The notes: generated from the sequence alone by a model not told the origin. Positions 26,428-35,965 are shown, counted from the first letter of the stretch. The stretch: DNA of 64,000 bases from an uncultured Bacteroidales bacterium (GCA_902774055.1 CACYGX010000003.1:1-64000); one strand, 5' to 3'. A program made the numbers and translations.

Positions 26428-27489
26428 TTATCGCTGGAAAGTCGCGACGAGGGGATAATGGTCACTCTCGCCTTCCTTGTCACGGCGGCAAGTGAGCAAC
26501 TGCATGTCGCCACGGTAAAAGATGTGGTCAATCTTGACATAGAGGTGATTAGCGTGGAAAGTGTAGGTGGGGCCGAACCCCGCATCAGCCCACGCGTCCC
26601 TCAGGTCATCACCGCACAAGGTGCGATAGGCAAACGAACCCGGCGTATCGTTCATGTCACCCATGACCAGCACATCGCCCGGTGAATCGTCAAGAAGTTC
26701 GCGCATGGCGCGGACCTGGCGCACGTGGGTACGGAATCCATAATCCAACTTGTTCACGACCGACCTGACGCGTTTCTTGCGTCCTGAGGGCACATTCATC
26801 GAGTCGATGATTTTGCTGTCGTTGTGGGTGAAACGCAACGAACTCAAATGCATACTGACAACCCTCAACGGACCGCCTGGCGCTTCAACATCCCATGCCT
26901 TGATGAAATAATTGAGTGTATCGCGCGTCAAGGCTTCGGATTTCACTTCCTCGAAGGGGTACTTGGACAGGATGCCCACGTCAAAGTAATGCTTCTTGCG
27001 ATAGGGATACTTCTTATAGAGCTCCTTGAGCATGGTCTTCAATGTGGGCAGATTCTCGTATTTGAAATCGACCAGACCCTCCTGAATGACCACTATGTCG
27101 GCATTCTGGTCAAGGATGTAGCGCATGCTCTTGCTGGGATGCTCACCATCCTGCCAGTTGAACTGGGTGACATTCATCGTCAGGACCTTGAGTTGGGGAC
27201 AGTCGTCGTCGGCTGTGGGATGGAAGAAGTTGAGTGGTGAAATCAGGCGCAAGGTTGGCCACGAGAGGCACAATGCGGCAAACAGGATAGCCGCTGCACG
27301 CCAGTGCCACAATAACGCAAACAACAACATTAGCGCGATGGCGACAATCGCCACCACAGGCAGCGCCAATGTCGCCAGCGACGGCAATATCCAAACGGTG
27401 GGGTCAACACGTCCGCCATAGGCCGCAAAAAGCAATGCAAATGCGGCAAGAATGGCAATAAGACGGAATAAGCGTTCAATGAAATTCAT
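26428..27489 (-). CDS. Membrane-anchored endonuclease/exonuclease/phosphatase family protein
   Basis: 353 residues. Three hydrophobic segments in the first 95 residues anchor an EEP-fold domain. Visible active-site blocks: LTMNVTQFNW, VVIQEG (metal-binding Glu), RVVSMHLSS, VMGDMNDTPGS and a C-terminal DHYPLVATF. The family cuts phosphodiester bonds in nucleic acids, lipids or inositol phosphates; membrane anchoring favours a lipid or glycolipid substrate, but that is inference. It lies 15 bases after the acyltransferase gene, at the distal end of the glycan locus. Confidence 0.8.
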   Translation of the reverse strand: MNFIERLFRLIAILAAFALLFAAYGGRVDPTVWILPSLATLALPVVAIVAIALMLLFALLWHWRAAAILFAALCLSWPTLRLISPLNFFHPTADDDCPQLKVLTMNVTQFNWQDGEHPSKSMRYILDQNADIVVIQEGLVDFKYENLPTLKTMLKELYKKYPYRKKHYFDVGILSKYPFEEVKSEALTRDTLNYFIKAWDVEAPGGPLRVVSMHLSSLRFTHNDSKIIDSMNVPSGRKKRVRSVVNKLDYGFRTHVRQVRAMRELLDDSPGDVLVMGDMNDTPGSFAYRTLCGDDLRDAWADAGFGPTYTFHANHLYVKIDHIFYRGDMQLLTCRRDKEGESDHYPLVATFQR

Positions 27490-27504
27490 TAAGACAGTGA
27501 AGAT

Positions 27505-28527
27505 TTAAAGTATGGTCCAGCCGGGTTTGAAAAACGGCTGTTGTGCGGTAAAACGGGGAAAATAAGTCTTTAGCAACCAGATCATGGGCCACTCGAGCAA
27601 CATGGTCAAGATAAACACGGTGAGTGTCAACGACAAGCTCTGCTCCATGCCACATCGCGTCATGATCAGGAAGCGGATGGGCAGGTAAAACAACGGGTGG
27701 GTTCCCAGAATTATGAGCGAATAACGGCCAAAATGGCACATGACAGGTATGTAGGGCAACCGCTTGCAGGCCCAGAATAAGACAAGGATGGCAACAAACG
27801 GCAACAAATATAGTTTCCAATAAGACGGCAAGACCTGGAAATGAAGATTGGTGAACTCACTCAACCAATAGATGGGAAACTCCGCGAGCAGCAGGGCAAT
27901 GACGCCCCAACGATCCCATCGGGAGGGTTTCAACGCTCCAAGCCTGTTCAAGCCCCATCCCAAGACGAAATAAGGCATCGCTACGAACGATGTGTCGAGC
28001 ATGAGGGGCAACTCCACCTTGTTGATTCCCAGCCAATAGCCCAGGATTGACAGGAGCACAGTAGCCGCCAATAGCCAACCTACAGGTTTGATCCAGCGCC
28101 GCAGCGCATAAAAGATGATGTTCACCCAGAAAAGACTCAACAGGAACCATAACGGCGTGGTAACTTCCCAGTATCTCAAAAAGAAAGGCTCGACCAAGCG
28201 GATGGGGTCGATGTCAATCGAGTCGGCGCCGACAAGCAACCTGAACCCATATTCCAGCACCCTGACCACATAGGCAAGCACTACGAAAAAAACGAACGGC
28301 ACAAGGATGTTATTGACCTTGCGCCGTGTGAAATCGGCAAAACCGCTATAAAGTTTGAAAAAAATGCCCGATATGAAATAATACATGGGCAGGCGGAAGG
28401 CCTGCAACGCGTCATTCAGGTTGGGAGCAACATAGTTGAACGTCTCATGATCGATATGGTACATCACGATGAGCATGATGCACAGGCACTTCATGAAATC
28501 AATGTAGGCAATACGCTGACCAGCCAT
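27505..28527 (-). CDS. Acyltransferase family 3 membrane protein
   Basis: 340 residues with about ten membrane segments. The N-terminal YIDFMKCLCIMLIVMYH carries the His used by this O-acyltransferase family, and RLPMYYFISGIFFK follows. Such enzymes put acetyl, succinyl or longer acyl groups on sugars at the membrane. It follows the FkbH/ACP pair (30 bases after the ACP), so the acyl group may come from that carrier protein rather than acetyl-CoA; this is inference. Confidence 0.85.
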   Translation of the reverse strand: MAGQRIAYIDFMKCLCIMLIVMYHIDHETFNYVAPNLNDALQAFRLPMYYFISGIFFKLYSGFADFTRRKVNNILVPFVFFVVLAYVVRVLEYGFRLLVGADSIDIDPIRLVEPFFLRYWEVTTPLWFLLSLFWVNIIFYALRRWIKPVGWLLAATVLLSILGYWLGINKVELPLMLDTSFVAMPYFVLGWGLNRLGALKPSRWDRWGVIALLLAEFPIYWLSEFTNLHFQVLPSYWKLYLLPFVAILVLFWACKRLPYIPVMCHFGRYSLIILGTHPLFYLPIRFLIMTRCGMEQSLSLTLTVFILTMLLEWPMIWLLKTYFPRFTAQQPFFKPGWTIL

Positions 28528-28557
28528 CGTGAATGCCGGGCTCGTGACACACGGTTT

Positions 28558-28782
28558 TTAGAGTTTGCTCTGTATCATGTCGATGACACGAGCGAAATCG
28601 GTCATCTCGGCAATCTCCTCAGGTTCCAACTCGATGTCAAACGCATCCTCGAGTTCGGATGCCAGCGTGAGATGCCGCAGCGAGTCCCATCGGTCACAAT
28701 TCTTTTGCGACACATCTGTCGGGACGGCCTCCATGTCAAAGACCTCGCGCATGATGCCCAAAATTTTTTCTTCTAAATTCAT
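28558..28782 (-). CDS. Acyl carrier protein (FkbH partner)
   Basis: 74 residues. Four-helix acyl carrier protein with the canonical Asp-Ser-Leu at 33-35, where Ser34 would carry phosphopantetheine. Acidic helix II (LASELEDAFDIEL) follows. Its start overlaps the stop of the FkbH-like gene by four bases (ATGA), so the two are translationally coupled. It is probably the carrier loaded by FkbH and distinct from the housekeeping fatty-acid ACP, which is not in this window. Confidence 0.88.
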   Translation of the reverse strand: MNLEEKILGIMREVFDMEAVPTDVSQKNCDRWDSLRHLTLASELEDAFDIELEPEEIAEMTDFARVIDMIQSKL

Positions 28783-30371
28783 AACACCCTAATATTATAG
28801 CAGTTATTAATATCAAACATATCGCTCAGCGCCATGGAGTAATGCTTCGCGCCACTGTCATCGGTCGATTGCAGCGTCATGCCCATGCGGTCGAGGAAGT
28901 CGGCCGTCTGTTGGTTCTTGGCGGTGGGCAGGTAATCTCCCGCAACCGTCTTGTAACCATCGAGCTTGAGCAGATTGAAGACCGTCTTGATGAACGCCTC
29001 CTCGATGCCCTTGCCCAAGATGCGGCAACTGAGCAACAACGTATCGATGTTGACCTCGACATCCCCCACGGGCTGCAAGAAAATGGCCGCCGTGATGCCA
29101 CTGTCGCCGAAGCGATCACTCACACTCATGCAAAAAACGCGCCAACCTTGCTCGAGACGCTGGCGGATATCGGCCTCGGTATAGCGGCGAGTGGTGAGGT
29201 TGAACTGGTTGGTCTTTTGGGTCATCTGGGCAATGCGCGGCAAGTTGTGCTCATCGGCGGGGATGATGTCAAGCCTCATGTCCAGGCTGTACAGGTAACT
29301 CTCCATGTCGATGAAACGGGATTGCTCGGCCCGACGCTGTGCGTTGGCACGATATTGCTCGGTCTTGGCCCTATCCTCGCTCGTCACAGCATAAATGCGG
29401 AAATACTTATCCACCAGTTCTTTAAAGAAAGGCATGAGCTGGTAAGGCTTCAACGGGAAGTCAGGCACCTCGACCTGCGGCAGGGACTGACGAATGAGTT
29501 CACGTTCGGCAGGATTATCATCCAGGAAGACCATGGAATCGAGCCCTATGTTGAGTTCCTCGGCAATCTCGCTGATACAGGTTGCCTTGTCATTCCAGTT
29601 GATGCGTAAGGCGCTGAAGTGTTCACGCTTGAGTATCATGTGCGGATTGTGCTGCCATGCCTCATCCACATCGGCCTCATTGTTCTTGCTGCACACGGCC
29701 AGGATGACGCCATTGCGCTCCAATTGTAGTAAGGCCCGTTGCCAGTAGGAAAAAGCTTTACCAGGATATTCGCCACCCAACTTGATGCCATCGACACCAT
29801 CCTCACCCAGCACCCCACCCCACAGGGTGTTATCCAAGTCAAGGACAAGGCACTTCTTGCGCTGATGGGCGTTCTCTCGCTCGACCTGCTGCCACCACGA
29901 TTGGAAATCATGGGCCAACTTGGGATTCAACAAGGTCTGTGATATCAAGTAGTATTTCCAGTCGACCAGCGCACTAGCCTCATAGCGCCGGACAAACTCG
30001 CTGAAGTCCACCCACTTGACATTGTGGTGGGCGGATGCTTGCCTTGCCGCGTGGGCATTGAACGACGCTACAGCGTCGGCCACGGCGGTTTCGTCACCAG
30101 TTAGCCTCAAGGGGAAGATATTCTCAAGCGAGAAGATGAAAAACGGCTTACTCTCATCGACCTTGCTCAAGACAATATCCAACAAGTCGCAATAAGACTC
30201 GACTTCCTGAGCCAACTGGGCGCTATCGGGATTGACGGGCACCTGATAGAACCAGATATAACGATCTACATCGGCAGGCACAAGGCTGATGTCGCCATAA
30301 CCCGAATAGGTCATGCCGTCATAGCCCAATAATGGCTCTACCGTGTGATTACGAAAAACAAATGTGGTCAT
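28779..30371 (-). CDS. FkbH-like HAD-IIIC protein
   Basis: 530 residues. An N-terminal SGNH-like region (1-165) is followed by a HAD-IIIC domain with nucleophile motif DLDNT (178-182) and WGGVLGEDG, then VFLDDNPAERE, and a C-terminal GNAT-like region (about 370-520, QMTQKTNQFNLTTRRY). FkbH proteins take the glyceryl group of 1,3-bisphosphoglycerate, dephosphorylate it and load it on an ACP, as in methoxymalonyl and tetronate pathways. Coupled to the ACP at 28558. A 126-base gap separates it from the next upstream gene. Confidence 0.88.
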   Translation of the reverse strand: MTTFVFRNHTVEPLLGYDGMTYSGYGDISLVPADVDRYIWFYQVPVNPDSAQLAQEVESYCDLLDIVLSKVDESKPFFIFSLENIFPLRLTGDETAVADAVASFNAHAARQASAHHNVKWVDFSEFVRRYEASALVDWKYYLISQTLLNPKLAHDFQSWWQQVERENAHQRKKCLVLDLDNTLWGGVLGEDGVDGIKLGGEYPGKAFSYWQRALLQLERNGVILAVCSKNNEADVDEAWQHNPHMILKREHFSALRINWNDKATCISEIAEELNIGLDSMVFLDDNPAERELIRQSLPQVEVPDFPLKPYQLMPFFKELVDKYFRIYAVTSEDRAKTEQYRANAQRRAEQSRFIDMESYLYSLDMRLDIIPADEHNLPRIAQMTQKTNQFNLTTRRYTEADIRQRLEQGWRVFCMSVSDRFGDSGITAAIFLQPVGDVEVNIDTLLLSCRILGKGIEEAFIKTVFNLLKLDGYKTVAGDYLPTAKNQQTADFLDRMGMTLQSTDDSGAKHYSMALSDMFDINNCYNIRVL

Positions 30372-30497
30372 TCATCATTATGTTACAGCATGATATAGAA
30401 TCTTTTAATGCGTATTTCGCTAATCATAACCTGAATGTGTTTAATTCGTTGCAAATTAGCGTAATTGGCATTAGCCCCGCAGGGTTATATCATTGCC

Positions 30498-31502
30498 TTA
30501 TTTTATCATGCGATAAACCTTACTCAATATTTTCCACAGGCCGGGAAACATCATCGGTATGTGGATTATTTTCCATTTCATGCCGTGATAGTCCGACTCC
30601 GGTCCCACGCAGGGGAACGGATATAGACCAGCCTGACGGATCCGCTCCACGACTTCGCTCACCATGCCGCACACCAGCGCCTTGGTCATCGAGAAATAGA
30701 GATACACATTCCTCAAACCGTCCACACTGGCTGGGGCCTTGAGGCCTGTAGCCTTCTCATAGTCCCGAGCCGTTGCATCAATCGAAGCGGCAGCATCGAC
30801 CTGGCTGAAGATGCGCCGGCGCAGATGGTCGGGATCGGGATTGTGCATGGCGCTATCGTCACGCTTCACGTAGCAGTAGACGACGCAATCGTCATGGGCC
30901 ATGCGGGGAGCATTGAGCAGAAACTTTGCTATAAGTGAACCGTCCTCACAGACAATCAATGAGGGGTCAAAACGCCAGGAATTGCGAAGCAGATAATCAC
31001 GCCGAAGCAGGAAACGCCACACATAGGGCGTCATGCTGTGGGTCGAGAGGAACTCTGGCCCTGTGATAACTCCTGTCGTGGCATAATTATCGTCACGAGT
31101 GTGGGGCAAATCGTTGCCCCGCGTATCTTTGCAGCAATAATTGAACGAGAGCACGTCCAGGTCATTATCCACCGCACGACGCAACAATGCGGGCATAACA
31201 TCTCCGTTCAAGTAGTCATCACTGTCCACAAACATGAGATAACGGCCACGGGCATTGTCAATGGCCAGGTTGCGAGCCGCACTCACGCCGGCATTCGGCT
31301 GACTGAGCAATTTGACCTGTGGATGATCCTGAGAAAATGACTCGACCAGCGAACGGCTGGAATCAGTAGAGCCATCATCAACGACAAGCACCTCGTACTG
31401 AGCGGGTTCCAGCTTCTGGTCTACAATGGATTGCAGCGCCCGCAGCACATAACGCTCGGTGTTATAGACAGGCAGAATGTATGTCAGCAGGATCTGATCC
31501 AT
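30498..31502 (-). CDS. Glycosyltransferase family 2
   Basis: 334 residues. GT-A fold inverting transferase: TYILPVYNTERYV at the N-terminus, VVDDGSTDSS, NAGVSAARN and the metal motif VDSDDYL near residue 95. It ends in a basic amphipathic region (WKIIHIPMMFPGLWKIL) that may touch the membrane. The start is two bases from the VOC gene stop. Donor and acceptor unknown. Confidence 0.88.
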   Translation of the reverse strand: MDQILLTYILPVYNTERYVLRALQSIVDQKLEPAQYEVLVVDDGSTDSSRSLVESFSQDHPQVKLLSQPNAGVSAARNLAIDNARGRYLMFVDSDDYLNGDVMPALLRRAVDNDLDVLSFNYCCKDTRGNDLPHTRDDNYATTGVITGPEFLSTHSMTPYVWRFLLRRDYLLRNSWRFDPSLIVCEDGSLIAKFLLNAPRMAHDDCVVYCYVKRDDSAMHNPDPDHLRRRIFSQVDAAASIDATARDYEKATGLKAPASVDGLRNVYLYFSMTKALVCGMVSEVVERIRQAGLYPFPCVGPESDYHGMKWKIIHIPMMFPGLWKILSKVYRMIK

Positions 31503-31504
31503 CT

Positions 31505-31900
31505 CTATCGGGCCTCAACCAACTCAATGAGACCTGTATTCTTCTGGAAAAGGAAGGCCACTCGCCTGTTGTTCATCGCACATGCAGGAACAGGACCATT
31601 GACCAACAAAAAGCGCTGAGAACGCAATTCCTGAATCGCCGCATCAATGTCCTCGACACGATAGCACATGTGATAGGGAGACACGCCCACTGCTGATAGG
31701 GTGCGGAGCACAGGGCTATCGTCATCTAGCGGTTCCAGCAGTTCCAGTCGCGGTGCTCCAGGCTTGTGCATGAAGGAAATGCGCACATGCTGAATGGGAT
31801 CCTCGACAACGGGTGTTGCCGTGTAACCCTGGGACAGATAGAATGTCTGCGTCTTGGCGATGTCCCGACACGCGATGCCGATGTGGTCAAATGTGAGCAT
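31505..31900 (-). CDS. VOC family protein, methylmalonyl-CoA epimerase-like
   Basis: 131 residues, two beta-alpha-beta-beta-beta units. The four metal-ligand positions of the epimerase/glyoxalase family can be matched: His in FDHIGIAC, Glu in LELLEPL, His in PYHMCYRV and Glu in GLIELVEA. It might epimerise an acyl thioester or catalyse a related proton transfer in the acyl pathway. Tightly spaced between the ketoacyl synthase and the GT2 gene. Confidence 0.8.
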   Translation of the reverse strand: MLTFDHIGIACRDIAKTQTFYLSQGYTATPVVEDPIQHVRISFMHKPGAPRLELLEPLDDDSPVLRTLSAVGVSPYHMCYRVEDIDAAIQELRSQRFLLVNGPVPACAMNNRRVAFLFQKNTGLIELVEAR

Positions 31901-31920
31901 GCCTCAAGTGTTATTCTTGC

Positions 31921-32970
31921 TTAATACTCTATCACGGGCGATACCTTGCAGTCCTTCATGGACAAAATCGCCGAGCCCCAGCTTAGACCCGCGCCAAAGC
32001 CGCTCATGAGCAAGGTCTTCTCGCCATTGAGGCAACCGGTCAGTTCGCTGGAGATGGTCAAGGGCACCGAAGCGCTGCTGGTGTTGCCGTACTTGTGGAT
32101 ACAATAAGGTACCCTGTCGGGCGAAATCTTCAGTTTCTTGACAAAGAAGTCCATCATGAAACGGTTAGCCTGATGGAAAACCAGATAGTCCACATCCTCG
32201 ATGGTGCGGTCGGTTTCCTTGAGCAGCTGTTTCACACTCTTGGGCACCTTGCTGATGGCGAAATTGAAGACATCCATGCCGTCCATATAGACTTCCAGGT
32301 CGCTGCGTATGTTGCCATCCTCCTGCTCACGCTCGATGCACGACTCGGGGGTGATGGGATTGCGCATACCGGCATGAATCTTCAGTGCATTCTCCCCGCT
32401 GCCGTCGGTGTTGAGGATGAAGGTAGAGTCGCCATAATCGCCTTTCTCGACCAGGGTCGCTGTTCCCGCGTCGCCATACAGTGGCCAATCCACCTTGTCA
32501 TGACGGTTCACAATCTTGGAGAAGGTCTCGCCGTCAAGCAACAGGACACGTCGCACACCCTCCATCGAAGCATAAGCAAAAGCGGCACTCAAGGCAAACA
32601 AATAGCCCGAGCACCCCAATGAAATGTCGAAGCACATGGTGTCACGTGAGAGTCCCAGCCGATGCTGCAACAAGCAAGACGTTGCTGGAATGCGGTAGTC
32701 GGGCGTTTGACTCATGAACAGCAGCACATCGATGCTATCGGGCTCAATATCATTATCGGCCATCAACTGCTGTGCAGCCTTGAAGCACAGGTCGCTAGCC
32801 ATGACATCGGGCGCTGCTATGCGGCGCTGCTCAATGCCTATGTTGTTGATTGTCTTCTCTATTTCCTCCTCGGGGATAAGGTAACCCAAGTCTTTATTAT
32901 ACACGACATCACGAGGAACGCAGGCGCTCAGGGCTTTAATGCCCACGCCATGATAGGTAATCTTTGCCAT
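31921..32970 (-). CDS. 3-oxoacyl-ACP synthase III family protein (module B)
   Basis: 349 residues from the ATG at 32968-32970 (MAKITYHG); a 30-residue upstream extension is not FabH-like. Thiolase-fold condensing enzyme with the full triad: Cys120 (SLGCSGY), His266 (FHQANRF) and Asn296 (KYGNTSSAS). It should condense an acyl-CoA or acyl-ACP with an ACP-bound extender, or move an acyl group. The SLGCSGY motif and TTRE-like features place it among secondary KAS III enzymes rather than the fatty-acid starter enzyme. Follows the EWSSL-type ACP by 133 bases. Confidence 0.9.
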   Translation of the reverse strand: MAKITYHGVGIKALSACVPRDVVYNKDLGYLIPEEEIEKTINNIGIEQRRIAAPDVMASDLCFKAAQQLMADNDIEPDSIDVLLFMSQTPDYRIPATSCLLQHRLGLSRDTMCFDISLGCSGYLFALSAAFAYASMEGVRRVLLLDGETFSKIVNRHDKVDWPLYGDAGTATLVEKGDYGDSTFILNTDGSGENALKIHAGMRNPITPESCIEREQEDGNIRSDLEVYMDGMDVFNFAISKVPKSVKQLLKETDRTIEDVDYLVFHQANRFMMDFFVKKLKISPDRVPYCIHKYGNTSSASVPLTISSELTGCLNGEKTLLMSGFGAGLSWGSAILSMKDCKVSPVIEY

Positions 32971-33103
32971 AAGATTTTTCAGGTAAAAGCCGTCAAACGC
33001 AATGACAGCAACAGGAGAATTGTAATTTTGGTAAAAAAAGGTGTGACAAAAAAGCCCCACTAGAAATTGTTAAGGCATGGTACTACTATCACACGATATC
33101 ACA

Positions 33104-33337
33104 TCACTCTACTCTAGACTTGACAATGTTGTAAAGGTCCTCAATGGTATTGCTACCGCGGATGTCATCACCGCGGAATTCGACGTCATATTCCTCGTCA
33201 ATCATAGCAATGACCGACAAGGCAACAAGAGAAGACCATTCCTCCAAATCCTTGAAGCGAGTGGTGGCCATTATTGTGTCGGGATCTGTTTCTTCTAACA
33301 GATCCGCGAAATAATCTATGAATTGTTCTAAACTCAT
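33104..33337 (-). CDS. Acyl carrier protein, EWSSL type (module B)
   Basis: 77 residues. ACP fold, with EWSSL in place of the usual DSL: Ser36 is the likely phosphopantetheine site and the preceding Asp is Ser35. It is clearly paralogous to the ACP at 39867-40097 (shared TRFK.L.EWSSL.ALS.IAMID.EYDV and TI.DLYNIV). A possible minus-strand -7 box (TATTTTTG, 33354-33361) lies 17 bases before the start, with a TTG 22 bases further; this is weak. The 162-base gap to the upstream gene is AT-rich. Confidence 0.85.
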   Translation of the reverse strand: MSLEQFIDYFADLLEETDPDTIMATTRFKDLEEWSSLVALSVIAMIDEEYDVEFRGDDIRGSNTIEDLYNIVKSRVE

Positions 33338-33499
33338 TACTGCATATATAACGCAAAAATACCGCAGATATTTTTACGGGGTGCAAAATTATATAAAAAA
33401 ACTTAATTTCACACCCTGTTATACAATAATTACAGTAAAAAATGCCAATTTGTAGTCAATGAAATCTTCAACACCACCAAAAATGGCTAGTCAAAAGCA

Positions 33500-34150
33500 T
33501 CAAAAATCAAATTTCTTGGCAGGAACACCCAGGTAGGTGCTGTTGTCGCGCGGCTGCGTCATGAGCACGCTGTTGGCACCAAGGGTGACACCATTGCCGA
33601 TGGTCATGCCCTGAAGCACGACACTGGCCACGCCCAACAGGTTGTTGTCGCCAATGGTGATGCCTCCTGACAAGTGGGCCGCGGGCATTAAACCATTGAA
33701 GCTGCCGATGCGGTTGTCATGACCAATCACAACGTGGTCGTTGATGAGGTTAAAATCACCCATGGTGACATCGCATGATATCATGCAGTCGTTCTGGATG
33801 ATATTTCCCTCACCCATAATCACCGTGCGCTCATCGACCAGGAACAATGACGGGTCGATGAGGTTGGGGAAAGTGATGTGAGGATTGTTGATGCTCTCAC
33901 GCAGGCGACGCACGACCTTGTTATCGTTAATAGCGATGGCAACTGCCAGCGGCTGATTCACCTGCAGGAGAGAATCCATGCCACCAAGCACGTTTCCATA
34001 GAGCGAAACGGCCGAGCCAACGGGTTTAGTGTCATCAAAGAAACCGATCAGGTTCCACTTCCCGCCATTGTCGTTGATTCTATCGATGAGACAAGCGACT
34101 TCCTTTCCAAAGCCCCCAGCTCCATATATTGCGATATTCATAGCACTCAT
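33500..34150 (-). CDS. PglD/NeuD-type acyltransferase
   Basis: 216 residues from the ATG at 34148-34150; a start at 34141 (MNIAIYGAGG) is equally possible. N-terminal Rossmann-like IYGAGGFGKEV binds the sugar nucleotide and a C-terminal left-handed beta-helix follows (hexapeptide repeats from about 110). The likely catalytic His is in VIGHDNRIGSF. In this family the enzyme acylates an amino group of a UDP- or CMP-sugar. It is a close paralogue of the second half of the fused protein at 40962-42206 (shared GVPAKKFDF ending). It lies 14 bases after the aminotransferase gene, which supplies an amino sugar. Confidence 0.85.
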   Translation of the reverse strand: MSAMNIAIYGAGGFGKEVACLIDRINDNGGKWNLIGFFDDTKPVGSAVSLYGNVLGGMDSLLQVNQPLAVAIAINDNKVVRRLRESINNPHITFPNLIDPSLFLVDERTVIMGEGNIIQNDCMISCDVTMGDFNLINDHVVIGHDNRIGSFNGLMPAAHLSGGITIGDNNLLGVASVVLQGMTIGNGVTLGANSVLMTQPRDNSTYLGVPAKKFDF

Positions 34151-34164
34151 ATCTATAAAATTTC

Positions 34165-35304
34165 TTATTTGCAGCAAGATTTGATTTCACGGCACACTCG
34201 TTCAACGTCCTCATCGCTCACCCAGGGGCCGCTAGGCAGGCACAATCCCAACTCGAACAAGCGTTCGCTCACGCCATTGACATAGGCGGGCGCACTAGCG
34301 AACACGGGCTGGGTGTGCATGGGTTTCCACAAGGGACGAGACTCGATGTTGCAAGCCTCAAGATGCTGACGAACAGTATCGTAATCGGTACCAGCCTTAG
34401 CCGGATCGATGAGAATGGTATTGAGCCAATAATTGCTGTCGCAATGCTCATCAGGATTGGTGTGGACCGTAATGCCGTCGATTGGCGACAAGAGTTCGAC
34501 ATAGCGGTCACACAGGTGCTTGTGGTGAGCCAAATGCTCATCGAGCACCGTCATCTGGCCACGACCGATGCCGGCACAGATGTTGCTCATGCGGTAGTTG
34601 TAGCCTATCTCCTTGTGCAGGTAGTAGGGCATGGGCTCACGTGCCTGGGTGGCATAGAACATGGTCTTTTTCTTGGTTGCCTCATTGGGGCAGATGAGAG
34701 CGCCACCGCCGCTGGTGGTAATCATCTTGTTACCATTGAAACTCATGATGCCAAACCGACCGAACGTCCCACACAACTTGCCATCATAGCGCGACCCGAA
34801 AGCTTCGGCAGAGTCCTCAATCACGGGAATCTCATAGCGGTCGGCAATCTCCATAATGTCGTTGATGCGTGCAGGCATACCGTAGAGATAGACGGGGATG
34901 ATGGCTCGGGGCTTGCGGCCCGTCTTAGCGATGCGGTCCTTGATAGCCACCTCGAGCAGGCCGGGATCCATGTTCCACGAATCGGGCTCACTATCGACAA
35001 ACACTGGTGTTGCCCCCTGATAGGTGATGGGATTGGCACTAGCCGAAAATGTCATCGATTGACAGATGACCTCGTCATCACGGCCCACGCCCAAATTGAC
35101 GAGAGCCAAATGAATGGCTGCGGTGCCCGAACTGAGGGCTACCACGTGCTTGCCCTCGCCGCACAGGTGCTCGAGGTCCTCTTCAAAAGCGTTCACATTA
35201 GGGCCAAGAGGCACGACCCAGTTGGTATCAAACGCCTCCTGGATGTACTTCATTTCCTGGCCGCTCATGTGAGCTAAGCATAATAAAATCTTGTTGTTAG
35301 CCAT
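34165..35304 (-). CDS. PglE-like DegT/DnrJ aminotransferase
   Basis: 379 residues. PLP-dependent sugar aminotransferase that converts a 4-keto-6-deoxy nucleotide sugar to the 4-amino sugar. PLP lysine is K193 (FNGNKMITTSGGG), with SAEAFGSRYDG and the C-terminal RPLWKPMHTQPVF. The last segment and overall layout resemble Campylobacter PglE as I remember it, which makes UDP-4-amino-4,6-dideoxy-N-acetylglucosamine. The 4,6-dehydratase that must come first is not in the window. Followed by the PglD/NeuD-type acyltransferase. Confidence 0.88.
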   Translation of the reverse strand: MANNKILLCLAHMSGQEMKYIQEAFDTNWVVPLGPNVNAFEEDLEHLCGEGKHVVALSSGTAAIHLALVNLGVGRDDEVICQSMTFSASANPITYQGATPVFVDSEPDSWNMDPGLLEVAIKDRIAKTGRKPRAIIPVYLYGMPARINDIMEIADRYEIPVIEDSAEAFGSRYDGKLCGTFGRFGIMSFNGNKMITTSGGGALICPNEATKKKTMFYATQAREPMPYYLHKEIGYNYRMSNICAGIGRGQMTVLDEHLAHHKHLCDRYVELLSPIDGITVHTNPDEHCDSNYWLNTILIDPAKAGTDYDTVRQHLEACNIESRPLWKPMHTQPVFASAPAYVNGVSERLFELGLCLPSGPWVSDEDVERVCREIKSCCK

Positions 35305-35324
35305 ATACTAATATCTTTTTGTAT

Positions 35325-35900
35325 TCACTGAATTTCCGGTGCGTGACCAGAATAAATGGTGCGGTGCTCGGCCAGTTCACGGATAAGGGCCTCGCTATCG
35401 GCCGCCAAGTCCTTGTTGGAGTGAGGAATATTGGTCACCGTCTTCACTCCCGGGATAAAGCTATCGCCCGTGAATAACACGTCGTCAATTATCCATGTGA
35501 CGCAGCAGGGGCTGTGACCTGGAGTAAAGACGACCTGAGCACGGATTCCGTCAAACAACTCTACCCATTCCCTGTCCTCGACAAGCTTGACACGGTCAGG
35601 CTCATTGAAGATGATGGGCTCTCCATAATACCGAGAGAAGTTCAACTTGTCGTTGAGCAAGGTATCAAGGCCCGCTTGATTGGTATAGACCGATAATCCG
35701 GGATAGAGTATCATCAGGGAGTTGAGGCCGTAAATGTGGTCAAAATGGGCATGAGTGAGTAACACACCTTGCAAATCGCCATCTACCAAAGGCAGAATCT
35801 GATCCAAATCGCCACAATCGACGAGCCACGAGCAGCCCTCGTGTGAAATAACGTAGCTGCAAGAGCGGAAGACGGTATTGACAATCTGGCGTATAATCAC
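35325..35900 (-). CDS. MBL-fold metallo-hydrolase
   Basis: 191 residues. Metal motif THAHFDH near residue 70, then GHSPCCV, the FTGDSF Asp block and a final SGHAPE. It is of glyoxalase II size but lacks that enzyme's C-terminal domain. It could be a thioesterase or lactonase for the acyl pathway. The start is a GTG at 35898-35900; no upstream in-frame ATG exists before the neighbouring gene, and the frame stays open, so the exact start is uncertain. Confidence 0.78.
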   Translation of the reverse strand: MIIRQIVNTVFRSCSYVISHEGCSWLVDCGDLDQILPLVDGDLQGVLLTHAHFDHIYGLNSLMILYPGLSVYTNQAGLDTLLNDKLNFSRYYGEPIIFNEPDRVKLVEDREWVELFDGIRAQVVFTPGHSPCCVTWIIDDVLFTGDSFIPGVKTVTNIPHSNKDLAADSEALIRELAEHRTIYSGHAPEIQ

Positions 35901-35965
35901 TTGCTGGTCGGCGGGTTTTGTCCGTATTACTTTAACGGATTTTAGTGCAGATTATTGCAACGCCC

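Noticed and set aside
28779..30371. Calling the HAD-IIIC protein a simple phosphatase
   Set aside because: The three-part layout with a GNAT-like end and the coupled ACP fit FkbH-type glyceryl loading better.
34315..35277. Plus-strand frame of 320 codons opposite the PglE-like gene
   Set aside because: Antisense shadow without any family feature.
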